Source of the DNA: Candidatus Falkowiibacteriota bacterium
GTDB taxonomy: Archaea > Iainarchaeota > Iainarchaeia > Iainarchaeales > GCA-2688035
Reading direction: 5' to 3'
DNA: 8,939 nt
Assembly (NCBI GenBank): GCA_017610485.1
Contig: JAFCBY010000041.1
Span: forward strand, 1 to 8,939
Part shown: positions 1 to 5,508 of the stretch, in pieces
Numbering within the stretch: the stretch's first letter is position 1
How the letters are laid out: each line of letters opens with the position of its first letter
The notes under the pieces: generated by a model
The model's database searches: none
Told to the model about the DNA's origin: nothing
Seen by the model: only the letters and a program-made list of their open reading frames with translations
Translations under genes and position numbers: made by a program

Positions 1-1
1 C

Positions 2-217
2 AGGATTGACAACAGGCGTTTCAGAAAAACTGTGACTATAATAAGTGGTTTGGGCAGGGATGTTAATGGAGAGGGCCTTACAAAGCAGCTTAAGAAGAGC
101 CTGGCTTGTGGCGGAACCCTGAAGAACGGAGAAATTGTTCTGCAGGGAAAGCACAGGGACAAGGCAAAGGAGATGCTGCTGAAACAGGGCTTTAAAGAGG
201 CGTTAATTGATGCTTAA
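2..217 (+). CDS. Translation initiation factor eIF1 (SUI1 family), 5'-truncated by window edge
   Basis: This is the C-terminal part (71 codons plus TAA) of an archaeal eIF1/SUI1 protein, which binds the small subunit near the P site and helps start-codon selection. The reading frame is open from base 2, so the GTG at 32 lies inside the gene and is not its start. The family full length is about 100 residues, so roughly 30 N-terminal residues should lie upstream of the window. The SUI1 signature is clear: a basic RRFRKTVTIISGL stretch, then KQLKKSLACGG (the conserved LACGG turn), EIVLQGKHRDK, and the closing KQGF helix. It overlaps the Rpp29 gene by 8 bases. eIF1 next to Rpp29 and S17 is a usual archaeal arrangement. 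Family assignment is very secure. Confidence 0.95.
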   Translation, partial: RIDNRRFRKTVTIISGLGRDVNGEGLTKQLKKSLACGGTLKNGEIVLQGKHRDKAKEMLLKQGFKEALIDA

Positions 218-512
218 ATCAAAAAATTACTGCATTGGAAAAGGAAACCTTGCATGCCACGAATGGATTGGCCTGCAGGCGAAAGTTGCCGAAAGCACCG
301 ACAAAAGCAGACTTGGAGTGAAAGGAAAAATTGTTGACGAGACAAAGAATTTGGTGGTTATTGAAACAAAACAAGGAGAAAAAAGAATCCCGAAAAGGGA
401 AGTGAAGCTTATGGTAAAATTAGGAGAGGAAAAGGTTTTGCTTGACTGCAGCAAGCTCTTGCAGAGACCGGAGGATAGGATAAAGTATTTTGGAGGAAAG
501 AAGAATGGCTGA
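210..512 (+). CDS. rnp1: RNase P protein component 1 (Rpp29/Pop4 family)
   Basis: This 100-residue protein is the archaeal Rpp29 (Pop4) subunit of RNase P, which with Rpp21 assists the catalytic RNA in removing tRNA 5' leaders. It shows the family pattern: HEWIGLQAKVAESTDKS near residues 18-33, then GVKGKIVDETKNLVVIET (a Sm-like beta barrel), the basic KRIPKREVK strand, and the closing RPEDRIK. The length matches the family. I chose the ATG at 210 over the adjacent in-frame TTG at 207; a GAGG lies at 197-200, nine bases upstream. The start lies inside the eIF1 3' end (8-base overlap, ATGCTTAA) and the stop overlaps the S17 start in the same way, which suggests translational coupling of all three genes. 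Confidence 0.95.
   Translation: MLKSKNYCIGKGNLACHEWIGLQAKVAESTDKSRLGVKGKIVDETKNLVVIETKQGEKRIPKREVKLMVKLGEEKVLLDCSKLLQRPEDRIKYFGGKKNG
492..496 (+). promoter_or_regulatory. Shine-Dalgarno site of S17
   Basis: GGAGG lies eight bases upstream of the ATG at 505. It selects this ATG over the in-frame TTG at 490, which would place the Shine-Dalgarno site inside the reading frame. It lies within the last codons of Rpp29. Confidence 0.75.
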
Positions 513-1056
513 ATGCAATGATCCAAAATGCCCAAATCACGGGCAAATAAGTGTCAGGGGAACCATTTTTACAGGCACAGTGGTTAGCGCAAAGCCAGGC
601 AAGACCGCTGTGGTTGAAAGGACAATTGTAAAATTTGTGCCAAAGTTTGAAAGGTACAAAAAATCCAAGAGCAGGATTTACGCGCACAACCCAGACTGCA
701 TCGGAGCAAAAGAGCACGACGTCGTAAGACTTGGAGAAACAAGAAAACTGAGCAAGACCAAAAGCTTCGTGGTTTTGGAGATTATAGGCAAAAAGAAAAG
801 CGTAAAGGTTGAAGAGGACACTTTCCGGGACAACAGGAGAAAGAAGGCAGAAGAGGAAGAGACTGTGCAGGCATCCGACGAAAAGGAAGCCGAAAAGCAG
901 GAAGAGCCAGTGAAAGAGGAAAAGATTGAAGGCTGGGAGAACAAGGAAAAGGAAAAAGAGGCACAGGAAGAGGAAGCCGGTGAAGAAAACGCAGAGGCCA
1001 AAGAGGAAGTTGAAGAGCCTGCAGAGGCAAAACAGGAAGAAGAAAAAAAAGAATGA
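505..1056 (+). CDS. rps17: 30S ribosomal protein S17 (uS17) with long acidic C-terminal tail
   Basis: uS17 is a primary 16S rRNA binding protein of the small subunit. The core, about residues 1-100, has the archaeal N-terminal CNDPKCPNHG followed by an OB-fold: GTIFTGTVVSAK, KTAVVERT, KFERYKKSKSRIYAHNP and VVRLGETRKLSKTKSFVVLEI. Archaeal S17 is usually about 110 residues; this one has 183. The extra length is a low-complexity tail from about residue 101 containing about 33 Glu and 14 Lys. In the tail lies an ordered-looking island, IEGWEN at 141-146, whose Trp144 is the only tryptophan in the protein and which recurs in the L15 tail. The frame stays open with ordinary codons to TGA, so this is not a frameshift. 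The role of the tail is unknown. Start at 505 is supported by GGAGG. Confidence 0.95.
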   Translation: MAECNDPKCPNHGQISVRGTIFTGTVVSAKPGKTAVVERTIVKFVPKFERYKKSKSRIYAHNPDCIGAKEHDVVRLGETRKLSKTKSFVVLEIIGKKKSVKVEEDTFRDNRRKKAEEEETVQASDEKEAEKQEEPVKEEKIEGWENKEKEKEAQEEEAGEENAEAKEEVEEPAEAKQEEEKKE

Positions 1057-1061
1057 ATTTT

Positions 1062-1067
1062 AGTGAT
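1062..1067 (+). promoter_or_regulatory. Shine-Dalgarno site of L14
   Basis: AGTGAT lies five bases upstream of the ATG at 1073, in the 16-base gap after the S17 stop. It is a one-mismatch version of the GGTGAT element used elsewhere in the window. Confidence 0.55.
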
Positions 1068-1072
1068 TTAAG

Positions 1073-1471
1073 ATGAAGGCAATTAGCAGCAATGTGACCA
1101 AGGGCTTGACGCAAAAGACAAGATGCATTTGCGCAGACAACAGCGGAGCCAAGATTGTTGAGATTATCAGCGTGTTCGGCTTCAAGGGAAACAAGAGAAT
1201 GAACCCAAAGGCAGGCATTGCAAACATGGTCAACGTTGTTGTCAAAAAGGGAAAACCAGAAATCAGGAAAAAGGTTGAAAGGGCAGTAGTTGTCCGCGTA
1301 AAAAAGGAGTACCGGAGGCCAAACGGCATGAGGGTCAAGTTTGAGGACAATGCGGTTGTACTGGTTGACGAAAAGGGCGTTCCAAAGGCAAGCGAGATAA
1401 AGGGAGTAATTGCAAAGGAAGTTGGGGAAAGATTCCCAAAGATTGCCGGAATTGCCTCGGCCGTGATTTAA
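1073..1471 (+). CDS. rpl14: 50S ribosomal protein L14 (uL14)
   Basis: uL14 is a large-subunit protein at the subunit interface, contacting 23S rRNA and forming an inter-subunit bridge. The 132-residue length is typical of archaea. Diagnostic segments are KGLTQKTRCICADNSGAK (ADNSGAK being the family hallmark), NPKAGIANMVNVVVKKGKPEIRKKV, and KEYRRPNGMRVKFEDNAVVLV, with the usual hydrophobic end IAGIASAVI. It starts 16 bases after the S17 stop, one of the larger gaps in this packed operon, and its stop TAA merges with the Shine-Dalgarno site of L24. No extension or anomaly is seen. Confidence 0.97.
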   Translation: MKAISSNVTKGLTQKTRCICADNSGAKIVEIISVFGFKGNKRMNPKAGIANMVNVVVKKGKPEIRKKVERAVVVRVKKEYRRPNGMRVKFEDNAVVLVDEKGVPKASEIKGVIAKEVGERFPKIAGIASAVI

Positions 1472-1475
1472 GGTG
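1471..1475 (+). promoter_or_regulatory. Shine-Dalgarno site of L24
   Basis: AGGTG begins at the last base of the L14 stop codon and lies six bases upstream of the ATG at 1482. This favours that ATG over the in-frame GTG at 1473, which lies inside the element. Confidence 0.75.
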
Positions 1476-1481
1476 TTTTTT

Positions 1482-1964
1482 ATGAAAAGCGTGAAATCAA
1501 GCAAGCCAAAGAAGCAAAGGAAAGCCCACTACGACAGGGCCATACACAAGAAACAGCAGGGCCTTGCAGCACACCTTGACAAGAAGCTCAGGAAAAGCAT
1601 TGGCAAAAGAGCTGTTTCGCTCAGAAAAGGCGACAGCATAAAGGTTTTGAGGGGTGGAAAGAAAGGCAAATCAGGAAAGGTTACTGCAGTTAACTACAAG
1701 AAGGGAACTGTCTTTGTTGACAAGCTTGTGAGAAAGAAGGCAAACGGGGAGGAAATCCCACTGCCGGTCCAGGCCTCAAACTTGCTGGTCATTGACGTTG
1801 ACAGGAACGATGCAAAGCGCTTTAGGGGCAAGAAAGTAAAAAGCGAAGAGAAAGTCGGTGAAAAGAAGGAAAAAGAGGAGAACAAGGAAAAAATTAAGGA
1901 AAAAGAGAAAGCGAAGGAAGAAGACCACGCTGAGAAAAAGGAAATCAAGGAAAAGAAGGTGTAA
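1482..1964 (+). CDS. rpl24: 50S ribosomal protein L24 (uL24) with Lys/Glu-rich C-terminal tail
   Basis: uL24 is an assembly-initiating large-subunit protein located near the polypeptide tunnel exit. The core of about 118 residues is archaeal in type: basic N-terminus with KPKKQRKAHYDRAIHKKQ, then RAVSLRKGDSIKVLRGGKKGKSGKV, a KOW motif at about residues 49-75, then VFVDKLVRKKANGEEIPLPVQASNLLV. Archaeal L24 is usually about 120 residues; this one has 160. Residues from about 119 are almost only Lys and Glu, with no tryptophan, unlike the S17 and L15 tails. The start at 1482 is chosen because AGGTG lies six bases upstream. The tail would project near the tunnel exit if it follows the known position of L24, but its function is not known. 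Confidence 0.95.
   Translation: MKSVKSSKPKKQRKAHYDRAIHKKQQGLAAHLDKKLRKSIGKRAVSLRKGDSIKVLRGGKKGKSGKVTAVNYKKGTVFVDKLVRKKANGEEIPLPVQASNLLVIDVDRNDAKRFRGKKVKSEEKVGEKKEKEENKEKIKEKEKAKEEDHAEKKEIKEKKV
1957..1961 (+). promoter_or_regulatory. Shine-Dalgarno site of S4e
   Basis: AGGTG in the last codons of L24 lies seven bases upstream of the S4e ATG at 1969. Confidence 0.65.
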
Positions 1965-1968
1965 TTGA

Positions 1969-2685
1969 ATGGCAAAAAAGGGCGAGAACAAAACTGAAAA
2001 AAGGCTTGCTGCAAGCAAGGTAATTCCGCTGCACAGGAAAGCGTACACTTGGAATGTCAAGGCCAAGCCAGGCCCGCACAAGAAAAGGAACAGTGTTGCA
2101 CTTGGCTTTGTTTTGAGGGATTTGATCGGAATAACGAAAAATATGAAGGAAACCAAGAGGGTTTTGACAGCAGGCAGGATTTTGGTTGACGGCAAAATTG
2201 TGAAGGACAACAGACTGCCAGTAGGCCTGTTTGACATTATTACAATAGTGCCGGAGGAAAAAACCTACAGGGTTTTGTTCAGTAAAAAGGGAAAGATTAT
2301 TGTTTTGGAAGAGGACAAGCACAGTGGAGAAAAGATTTGCAAGGTCGTTGGCAAGAAAGTTGTTTCAAAGGAACTGATTCAGCTTGCAACCAACGACGGA
2401 CGCTCCTTTAACGAGAAAAGCAACAAGGCAGCCGTTGGAGACAGTCTCCTGGTCCAGGTGCCCAAACAAAAGATTCTGAAGGTGATAAAGCTGGAGCCAG
2501 GAAAGGTTGCATTGGTTGTTGACGGAACCCACATGGGCGAGGTTGCAAATATAAAAGAGATTACGCCGGGAACGATGACCAGGCCAAAGCTTGTTTTGCT
2601 TGAAGCAGGAGAAAGCCAGTTTAAGACAGTCGAGTCAAACATTGTGGTTGTTGGAGATTCAAAGCCATTGATTAGGGTAGAGTGA
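1969..2685 (+). CDS. rps4e: 30S ribosomal protein S4e (eS4)
   Basis: eS4 is a small-subunit protein found in archaea and eukaryotes but not bacteria, and is one of the strongest domain markers here. At 238 residues it has the family length. The N-terminus has the expected KRLAASKVIPLHRKAYTWNVKAKPGPH segment. An S4-type RNA-binding domain covers about residues 43-100 (VLRDLIGITKNMKETKRVL, then RILVDGKIVKDNRLPVGLFDII), a central domain includes ATNDGRSF and AVGDSLLVQVP, and a KOW-like region lies at about 175-205. It starts 4 bases after the L24 stop and its own TGA is part of the Shine-Dalgarno site of L5. No anomaly is seen. Confidence 0.97.
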   Translation: MAKKGENKTEKRLAASKVIPLHRKAYTWNVKAKPGPHKKRNSVALGFVLRDLIGITKNMKETKRVLTAGRILVDGKIVKDNRLPVGLFDIITIVPEEKTYRVLFSKKGKIIVLEEDKHSGEKICKVVGKKVVSKELIQLATNDGRSFNEKSNKAAVGDSLLVQVPKQKILKVIKLEPGKVALVVDGTHMGEVANIKEITPGTMTRPKLVLLEAGESQFKTVESNIVVVGDSKPLIRVE

Positions 2686-2691
2686 CATTGA

Positions 2692-3207
2692 ATGGATTCA
2701 GAAAACAAGATGAGGAGCATGAAGATTGCGAAGGTTACGGTAAACATGGGTGTCGGCCCGGAGCCATCGGAAATGAAGAACGCCCAGAAGATAATTGAGA
2801 AGATTACCAACTGCAAGTCCATCCAGACCAAATGCAAGGTAAGGCAGCCCAAGTGGGGAATCAGGCCAGGGCTTCCAATAGGCCTGAAGGTTACGATGAG
2901 AAACAGGAAGGCAGAAGATTTTTTGAAGAGGGCTCTGAGCGCAAAGGACAATGCCCTGAAGAAGAAGTCCTTTGACAATCAGGGCAACTTTGGATTCGGC
3001 ATCCACGAGTACATTGACCTCCCAGGCGTCAAATACGACCCGGCGCTTGGAGTAAGGGGCTTTGATGTTTTGGTTACCCTTGAAAGGCCGGGTTTCAGGA
3101 TTAAGAGGAGAAAGATTCAGGGAAACAAGGTTGGCAAAGGTCACGTAATTGTAAAGCAGGAAGCAATGGATTTTATGCAGAAAAAGTTTGAGGTTGAATT
3201 TGAATGA
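2692..3207 (+). CDS. rpl5: 50S ribosomal protein L5 (uL5)
   Basis: uL5 binds 5S rRNA and helps place it in the central protuberance, together with L18 encoded further downstream. The protein has 171 residues, normal for archaea. Recognisable segments are KIAKVTVNMGVGPEPSEMKNAQKII near the start, KCKVRQPKWGIRPGLPIGLKVTMR, GNFGFGIHEYIDLPGVKYDP (the most conserved stretch of the family), and FDVLVTLERPGFRIKRRKI. AGTGA at 2681-2685, which includes the S4e stop codon, lies six bases upstream of the ATG. The stop overlaps the S14 start by four bases (ATGA), a classic coupled junction. Confidence 0.97.
   Translation: MDSENKMRSMKIAKVTVNMGVGPEPSEMKNAQKIIEKITNCKSIQTKCKVRQPKWGIRPGLPIGLKVTMRNRKAEDFLKRALSAKDNALKKKSFDNQGNFGFGIHEYIDLPGVKYDPALGVRGFDVLVTLERPGFRIKRRKIQGNKVGKGHVIVKQEAMDFMQKKFEVEFE
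3190..3194 (+). promoter_or_regulatory. Shine-Dalgarno site of S14
   Basis: GAGGT inside the L5 3' end lies nine bases upstream of the ATG at 3204. It supports this short gene being translated. Confidence 0.55.
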
Positions 3208-3362
3208 CTGACGAGAAAAGGGACCTGAGAGCGGAAAAGAAGAAAAGGCGTTGCAGGGTCTGCAATACAAGGCAGGCTGTAATTAGGAAATATGACCTTT
3301 ACGTTTGCAGGAGATGTTTTAAGGAGATAGCCGAAAAACTCGGCTTTAAGAAATTTGACTAG
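3204..3362 (+). CDS. rps14: 30S ribosomal protein S14 (uS14, zinc-binding type)
   Basis: This short gene encodes 52 residues and ends in TAG at 3360-3362. uS14 sits in the head of the small subunit. Two CxxC pairs, Cys17/Cys20 and Cys35/Cys38, form the zinc ribbon seen in archaeal S14. The rest follows the family pattern: basic KKKRRC lead, VIRKYDLYVCRRCF, then KEIAEKLGFKKF. Length matches archaeal S14, usually 50-56 residues. The residues after the first CxxC (NTRQAV) replace the glycines commonly seen there, a small deviation that leaves the zinc ligands intact. The start overlaps the L5 stop (ATGA). Its place between L5 and S8 is the conserved one. Confidence 0.96.
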   Translation: MTDEKRDLRAEKKKRRCRVCNTRQAVIRKYDLYVCRRCFKEIAEKLGFKKFD

Positions 3363-3366
3363 GTGA
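3361..3366 (+). promoter_or_regulatory. Shine-Dalgarno site of S8
   Basis: AGGTGA, sharing its first two bases with the S14 stop TAG, lies six bases upstream of the S8 ATG at 3373. It is complementary to TCACCT of the usual archaeal 16S 3' end. Confidence 0.8.
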
Positions 3367-3372
3367 AATGAG

Positions 3373-3765
3373 ATGAGTTTGGCAGACCCGATAGCAGATG
3401 CGTTAATCGCAATCAAAAACAGTGACACTGTGGCAAAAAAAGAGTGTTTTTACAGGCCGGCTTCAAAGCTGCTTGGAGAAGTCCTCAAAGTGCTGCAGGG
3501 AAAGGGCTATATTTCGTCCTATGAGTTCATAGAGGATGGAAGAGACGGCCTGTACAAGATTGGCTTGCTTGGAAAAATCAACGATTGCAAGGCAATAAAG
3601 CCAAGGTATGCAGTGAAAAAGAACAAGTTTGAAAAGTTTGAGAAAAGGTATTTGCCTGCAAGAGATGTGGGCATGCTTGTTGTCAGCACCCCCCAGGGTG
3701 TCTTTGACCACAAGACAGTCAAGGAAAAAGGAATTGGAGGAAGGCTCATAGCTTTTGTTTATTAG
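3373..3765 (+). CDS. rps8: 30S ribosomal protein S8 (uS8)
   Basis: uS8 binds the central domain of 16S rRNA and is needed for small-subunit assembly. At 130 residues it has exactly the archaeal length and aligns without gaps to the family pattern: DPIADALIAIKNSD, KKECFYRPASKLLGEVLKVLQ, GYISSYEFIEDGRDGLYKI, KPRYAVKKNKFEKFEKRYLPARD, then the rRNA-binding VVSTPQGV at about 103-110 and EKGIGGRLIAFVY at the end. Bacterial and archaeal S8 often repress their own operon by binding mRNA resembling the 16S site; I did not identify such a structure here. Confidence 0.97.
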   Translation: MSLADPIADALIAIKNSDTVAKKECFYRPASKLLGEVLKVLQGKGYISSYEFIEDGRDGLYKIGLLGKINDCKAIKPRYAVKKNKFEKFEKRYLPARDVGMLVVSTPQGVFDHKTVKEKGIGGRLIAFVY

Positions 3766-3769
3766 AGGT
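3765..3769 (+). promoter_or_regulatory. Shine-Dalgarno site of L6
   Basis: GAGGT, overlapping the last base of the S8 stop, lies eight bases upstream of the ATG at 3778. This favours 3778 over the in-frame TTG at 3769; an ATG at 3773 is out of frame. Confidence 0.65.
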
Positions 3770-3777
3770 TGAATGCA

Positions 3778-4338
3778 ATGGCTGAAACATTTGTTGAAAA
3801 AAGGGTTTTCCTGCCAGAAGGCTTTAACGCAAGCGTTGACGGAAAAAAGGTTCTTGTTAGCGGAAACGGCAAGCAAGCCGAGAGGGTGTTCAAGGCAGAG
3901 GGAATTTCCTTCGAGGCAAAGGACAGCGAAGTAGTTGTCAGGGGCAGCCCATCCTCAAAGAGAATGAACGCTTTGACAGGCACCCTTGCCTCACACGTGA
4001 AGAACATGGCCTCTGGCCTGGAAAAGGAGTTTAGCTACAAGATGACTATTGTTTACAGCCACTTTCCAATGAATGTCTCGGTGAAAGGCAATGTCTTTGA
4101 AATAAACAATTTTGTAGGGGAAAAGAAAACCAGGACAGCCAAGATTCTGCCAAACGTTGCCGTTAAGGTGAAAGGAAAAGAGGTAATGATAACAAGCACT
4201 GACAAGAACGCGGCCGGCCAGACAACTGCAAACATTGAGAACGCAACCAAAGTCAAGGGAAAGGACACAAGGATTTACCAGGACGGAATTTTTATAGTTG
4301 AAAAAGCTTTCCAAGAGAAAGAAAAGGAAGGTAATTAA
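3778..4338 (+). CDS. rpl6: 50S ribosomal protein L6 (uL6)
   Basis: uL6 is a large-subunit protein with two related domains, located near the factor-binding site and the sarcin-ricin loop. The 186 residues match the archaeal length of about 180. Domain 1 includes VFLPEGFNASVDGKKVLVSG and ALTGTLASHVKNMASGLEKEF. Domain 2 begins near IVYSHFPMNVSVKGNVFEINNFVGEKKTRTA and ends with the strongly conserved AAGQTTANIENATKVKGKDTRIYQDGIFIVEK, residues about 145-176. A very short charged end, KEKEKEGN, hints at the same style of tail seen on other proteins here. It is followed by L32e after one base. Confidence 0.97.
   Translation: MAETFVEKRVFLPEGFNASVDGKKVLVSGNGKQAERVFKAEGISFEAKDSEVVVRGSPSSKRMNALTGTLASHVKNMASGLEKEFSYKMTIVYSHFPMNVSVKGNVFEINNFVGEKKTRTAKILPNVAVKVKGKEVMITSTDKNAAGQTTANIENATKVKGKDTRIYQDGIFIVEKAFQEKEKEGN
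4329..4332 (+). promoter_or_regulatory. Shine-Dalgarno site of L32e
   Basis: AGGT followed by AAT lies seven bases upstream of the ATG at 4340, within the last codons of L6. It supports that ATG over the in-frame TTG at 4298, which lies well inside L6. Confidence 0.6.
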
Positions 4339-4339
4339 A

Positions 4340-5053
4340 ATGGCTGACAAAAAGAAGGACGAGAAGAAAGCCGTGCACAAGGCAGGGAAAGAAGAGCCGA
4401 AGAAAAAGCAGGCTGTGAAAGCAGAAAAGGCCAGTTACAAGGCCGAAAAAAATGTGAAGAAGGCCGAAGAAAAGAAGGGGCATCGAGCCAAAGGCGAAGA
4501 TGGCCCAACCCCAGCCGGGTTTGCGGCTAAAGCTGAAAAGGGAAAGAAGCTGGAGAAAAAGGAAGGAAAAGCTGAGAAAAAAGACAAGGAAAAGGCTGCA
4601 AAGGAAGAAAAGAGGAAAAAGAAGCCTTCGGAGAAGTTCAAAAAGCCTAAAAAGCCAATTATCAAGAAGAGCAAGGAAGTTAAGAAACTTTCAGAGCTTG
4701 TCAGGGCAAAGAAGAGGAGAATGTTCAGGGGCAGGTTTGGAAAGAGGGGAAGTGTAAGGAAGATAAGCACTGAGAAGTGGCAGAAGTGGAGAAAGCCAAG
4801 GGGGCTTGACATTTATTTCAAGAAAGAGGACGGTTTGGTTCCAGGCAGTGGATACAGCAGGCCGAAAAAGATAAGGTTTTTGCACCCATCAGGGTACGCT
4901 GAAAAGCATGTAAAGAATATGCAGGAGCTGCTATTGCTGGAAAAAGAGAAGGAAAGGATTGCTGCAAGGATTTCCGGAACGATTGGACTAAAGAAGAAGA
5001 TTGAGATGCTGAAAAAGGCTGACGAACTGAAGATAGTGGTTTTGAACAGGTGA
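4340..5053 (+). CDS. rpl32e: 50S ribosomal protein L32e (eL32) with long Lys-rich N-terminal extension
   Basis: eL32 is an archaeal/eukaryotic large-subunit protein. The conserved core lies in the C-terminal half, about residues 117-237: KRRMFRGRFGKRGSVRKI, EKWQKWRKPRGLD, VPGSGYSRPKKIRFLHPSGY (LHPSGY at 181-186 is diagnostic), and VVLNR at the end. In front is about 115 residues dominated by Lys, Glu and Ala, with a distinct non-repetitive island GEDGPTPAGFA near residues 52-62. Many archaeal L32e proteins are about 130 residues; haloarchaeal ones are also long at the N-terminus, but theirs is a folded acidic region, so similarity in length need not mean homology. The frame is continuous and the start at 4340 has an AGGT seven bases upstream, one base after L6. 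An internal start near the core cannot be excluded. Confidence 0.95.
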   Translation: MADKKKDEKKAVHKAGKEEPKKKQAVKAEKASYKAEKNVKKAEEKKGHRAKGEDGPTPAGFAAKAEKGKKLEKKEGKAEKKDKEKAAKEEKRKKKPSEKFKKPKKPIIKKSKEVKKLSELVRAKKRRMFRGRFGKRGSVRKISTEKWQKWRKPRGLDIYFKKEDGLVPGSGYSRPKKIRFLHPSGYAEKHVKNMQELLLLEKEKERIAARISGTIGLKKKIEMLKKADELKIVVLNR

Positions 5054-5054
5054 T
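5048..5054 (+). promoter_or_regulatory. Shine-Dalgarno site of L19e
   Basis: AGGTGAT is a seven-base match to the expected anti-Shine-Dalgarno sequence and contains the L32e stop codon TGA. The ATG at 5058 follows after three bases. This is the clearest example of a stop codon built into the next ribosome binding site. Confidence 0.8.
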
Positions 5055-5057
5055 TTG

Positions 5058-5507
5058 ATGCGAGAGGAAAGAGTTAGGAAAATTGCCGCAGAGCTTTTGA
5101 ACTGTGGGAATGACCGTGTTTGGTTCGATCCTGAACAGCAGGAAAAGGTAAAGTCAGCCATGACAAAAGAGGACATAAGGGCACTTATCAAAGAGAAGGT
5201 TATAAAGAAGCGGAAGCAGAACTTCCAAAGCAGGGGAAGGGCAAGAATCCTGCGCGAAAAGAGGAAAAAGGGAAGAAAAAGAGGAAAAGGAAAGAGAAAG
5301 GGAACAAAGAAGGCAAGGAGTGAAAAGAAGGAAAGCTGGATGAAGAATGTGAGGAGCCAGCGCAAGCTCTTGAAGCAGATGAAGAAGGAAAAGCCAAAAG
5401 CTGTTGAAAAGCTTGGCTACAGGCGCCTGTACAGGATGGTTAAAGGAGGATACTTCAAGGGAAAGAAGTACCTGAAAGCAGCAGTTGAAGGAAAAAAGGG
5501 AAAGTAA
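5058..5507 (+). CDS. rpl19e: 50S ribosomal protein L19e (eL19)
   Basis: eL19 is an archaeal/eukaryotic large-subunit protein lying near the tunnel exit and reaching toward the small subunit. The 149 residues match the usual length of about 150. The order of segments is canonical: RKIAAELLNCGNDRVWFDP at the N-terminus, MTKEDIRALIKEKVIKK, QSRGRARILREKRKKGRKRG (the basic linker, naturally Lys/Arg-rich in this family), and the C-terminal helical part with YRRLYRMVKGGYFKGKKYL. I chose the ATG at 5058 over the adjacent in-frame TTG at 5055; it follows AGGTGAT by three bases. The N-terminus is a little shorter than many homologues. Confidence 0.96.
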   Translation: MREERVRKIAAELLNCGNDRVWFDPEQQEKVKSAMTKEDIRALIKEKVIKKRKQNFQSRGRARILREKRKKGRKRGKGKRKGTKKARSEKKESWMKNVRSQRKLLKQMKKEKPKAVEKLGYRRLYRMVKGGYFKGKKYLKAAVEGKKGK

Positions 5508-5508
5508 T

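Noticed and set aside
32..217. GTG at 32 as the start of a 61-residue gene
   Set aside because: The frame is open to the window edge, and the residues before it (RIDNRRFRKT) belong to the eIF1 fold, so the gene is simply cut by the window.
782..1504. Antisense open frame of 240 codons opposite S17 and L14
   Set aside because: Same cause: it mirrors the Glu/Lys tail of S17 and gives a Leu/Pro/Ser-rich low-complexity product.
4287..4297. AATTTTTATAG, a TATA-like stretch about 45 bases before L32e, possible internal promoter
   Set aside because: It encodes the conserved GIFIVEK end of L6 and has no clear BRE purine element; one AT-rich match within a coding region is not enough.
4340..4684. 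Lys/Glu repeats of L32e as a tandem DNA repeat
   Set aside because: Codons vary between units and there is no constant period, so this is compositional bias at protein level and not a DNA repeat array.
4500..4757. Overlapping + strand frame of 85 codons inside L32e
   Set aside because: It is the +1 reading of Lys/Glu-rich codons and gives an Arg/Lys-rich product; there is no sign of a programmed frameshift and the L32e frame continues to its conserved core.
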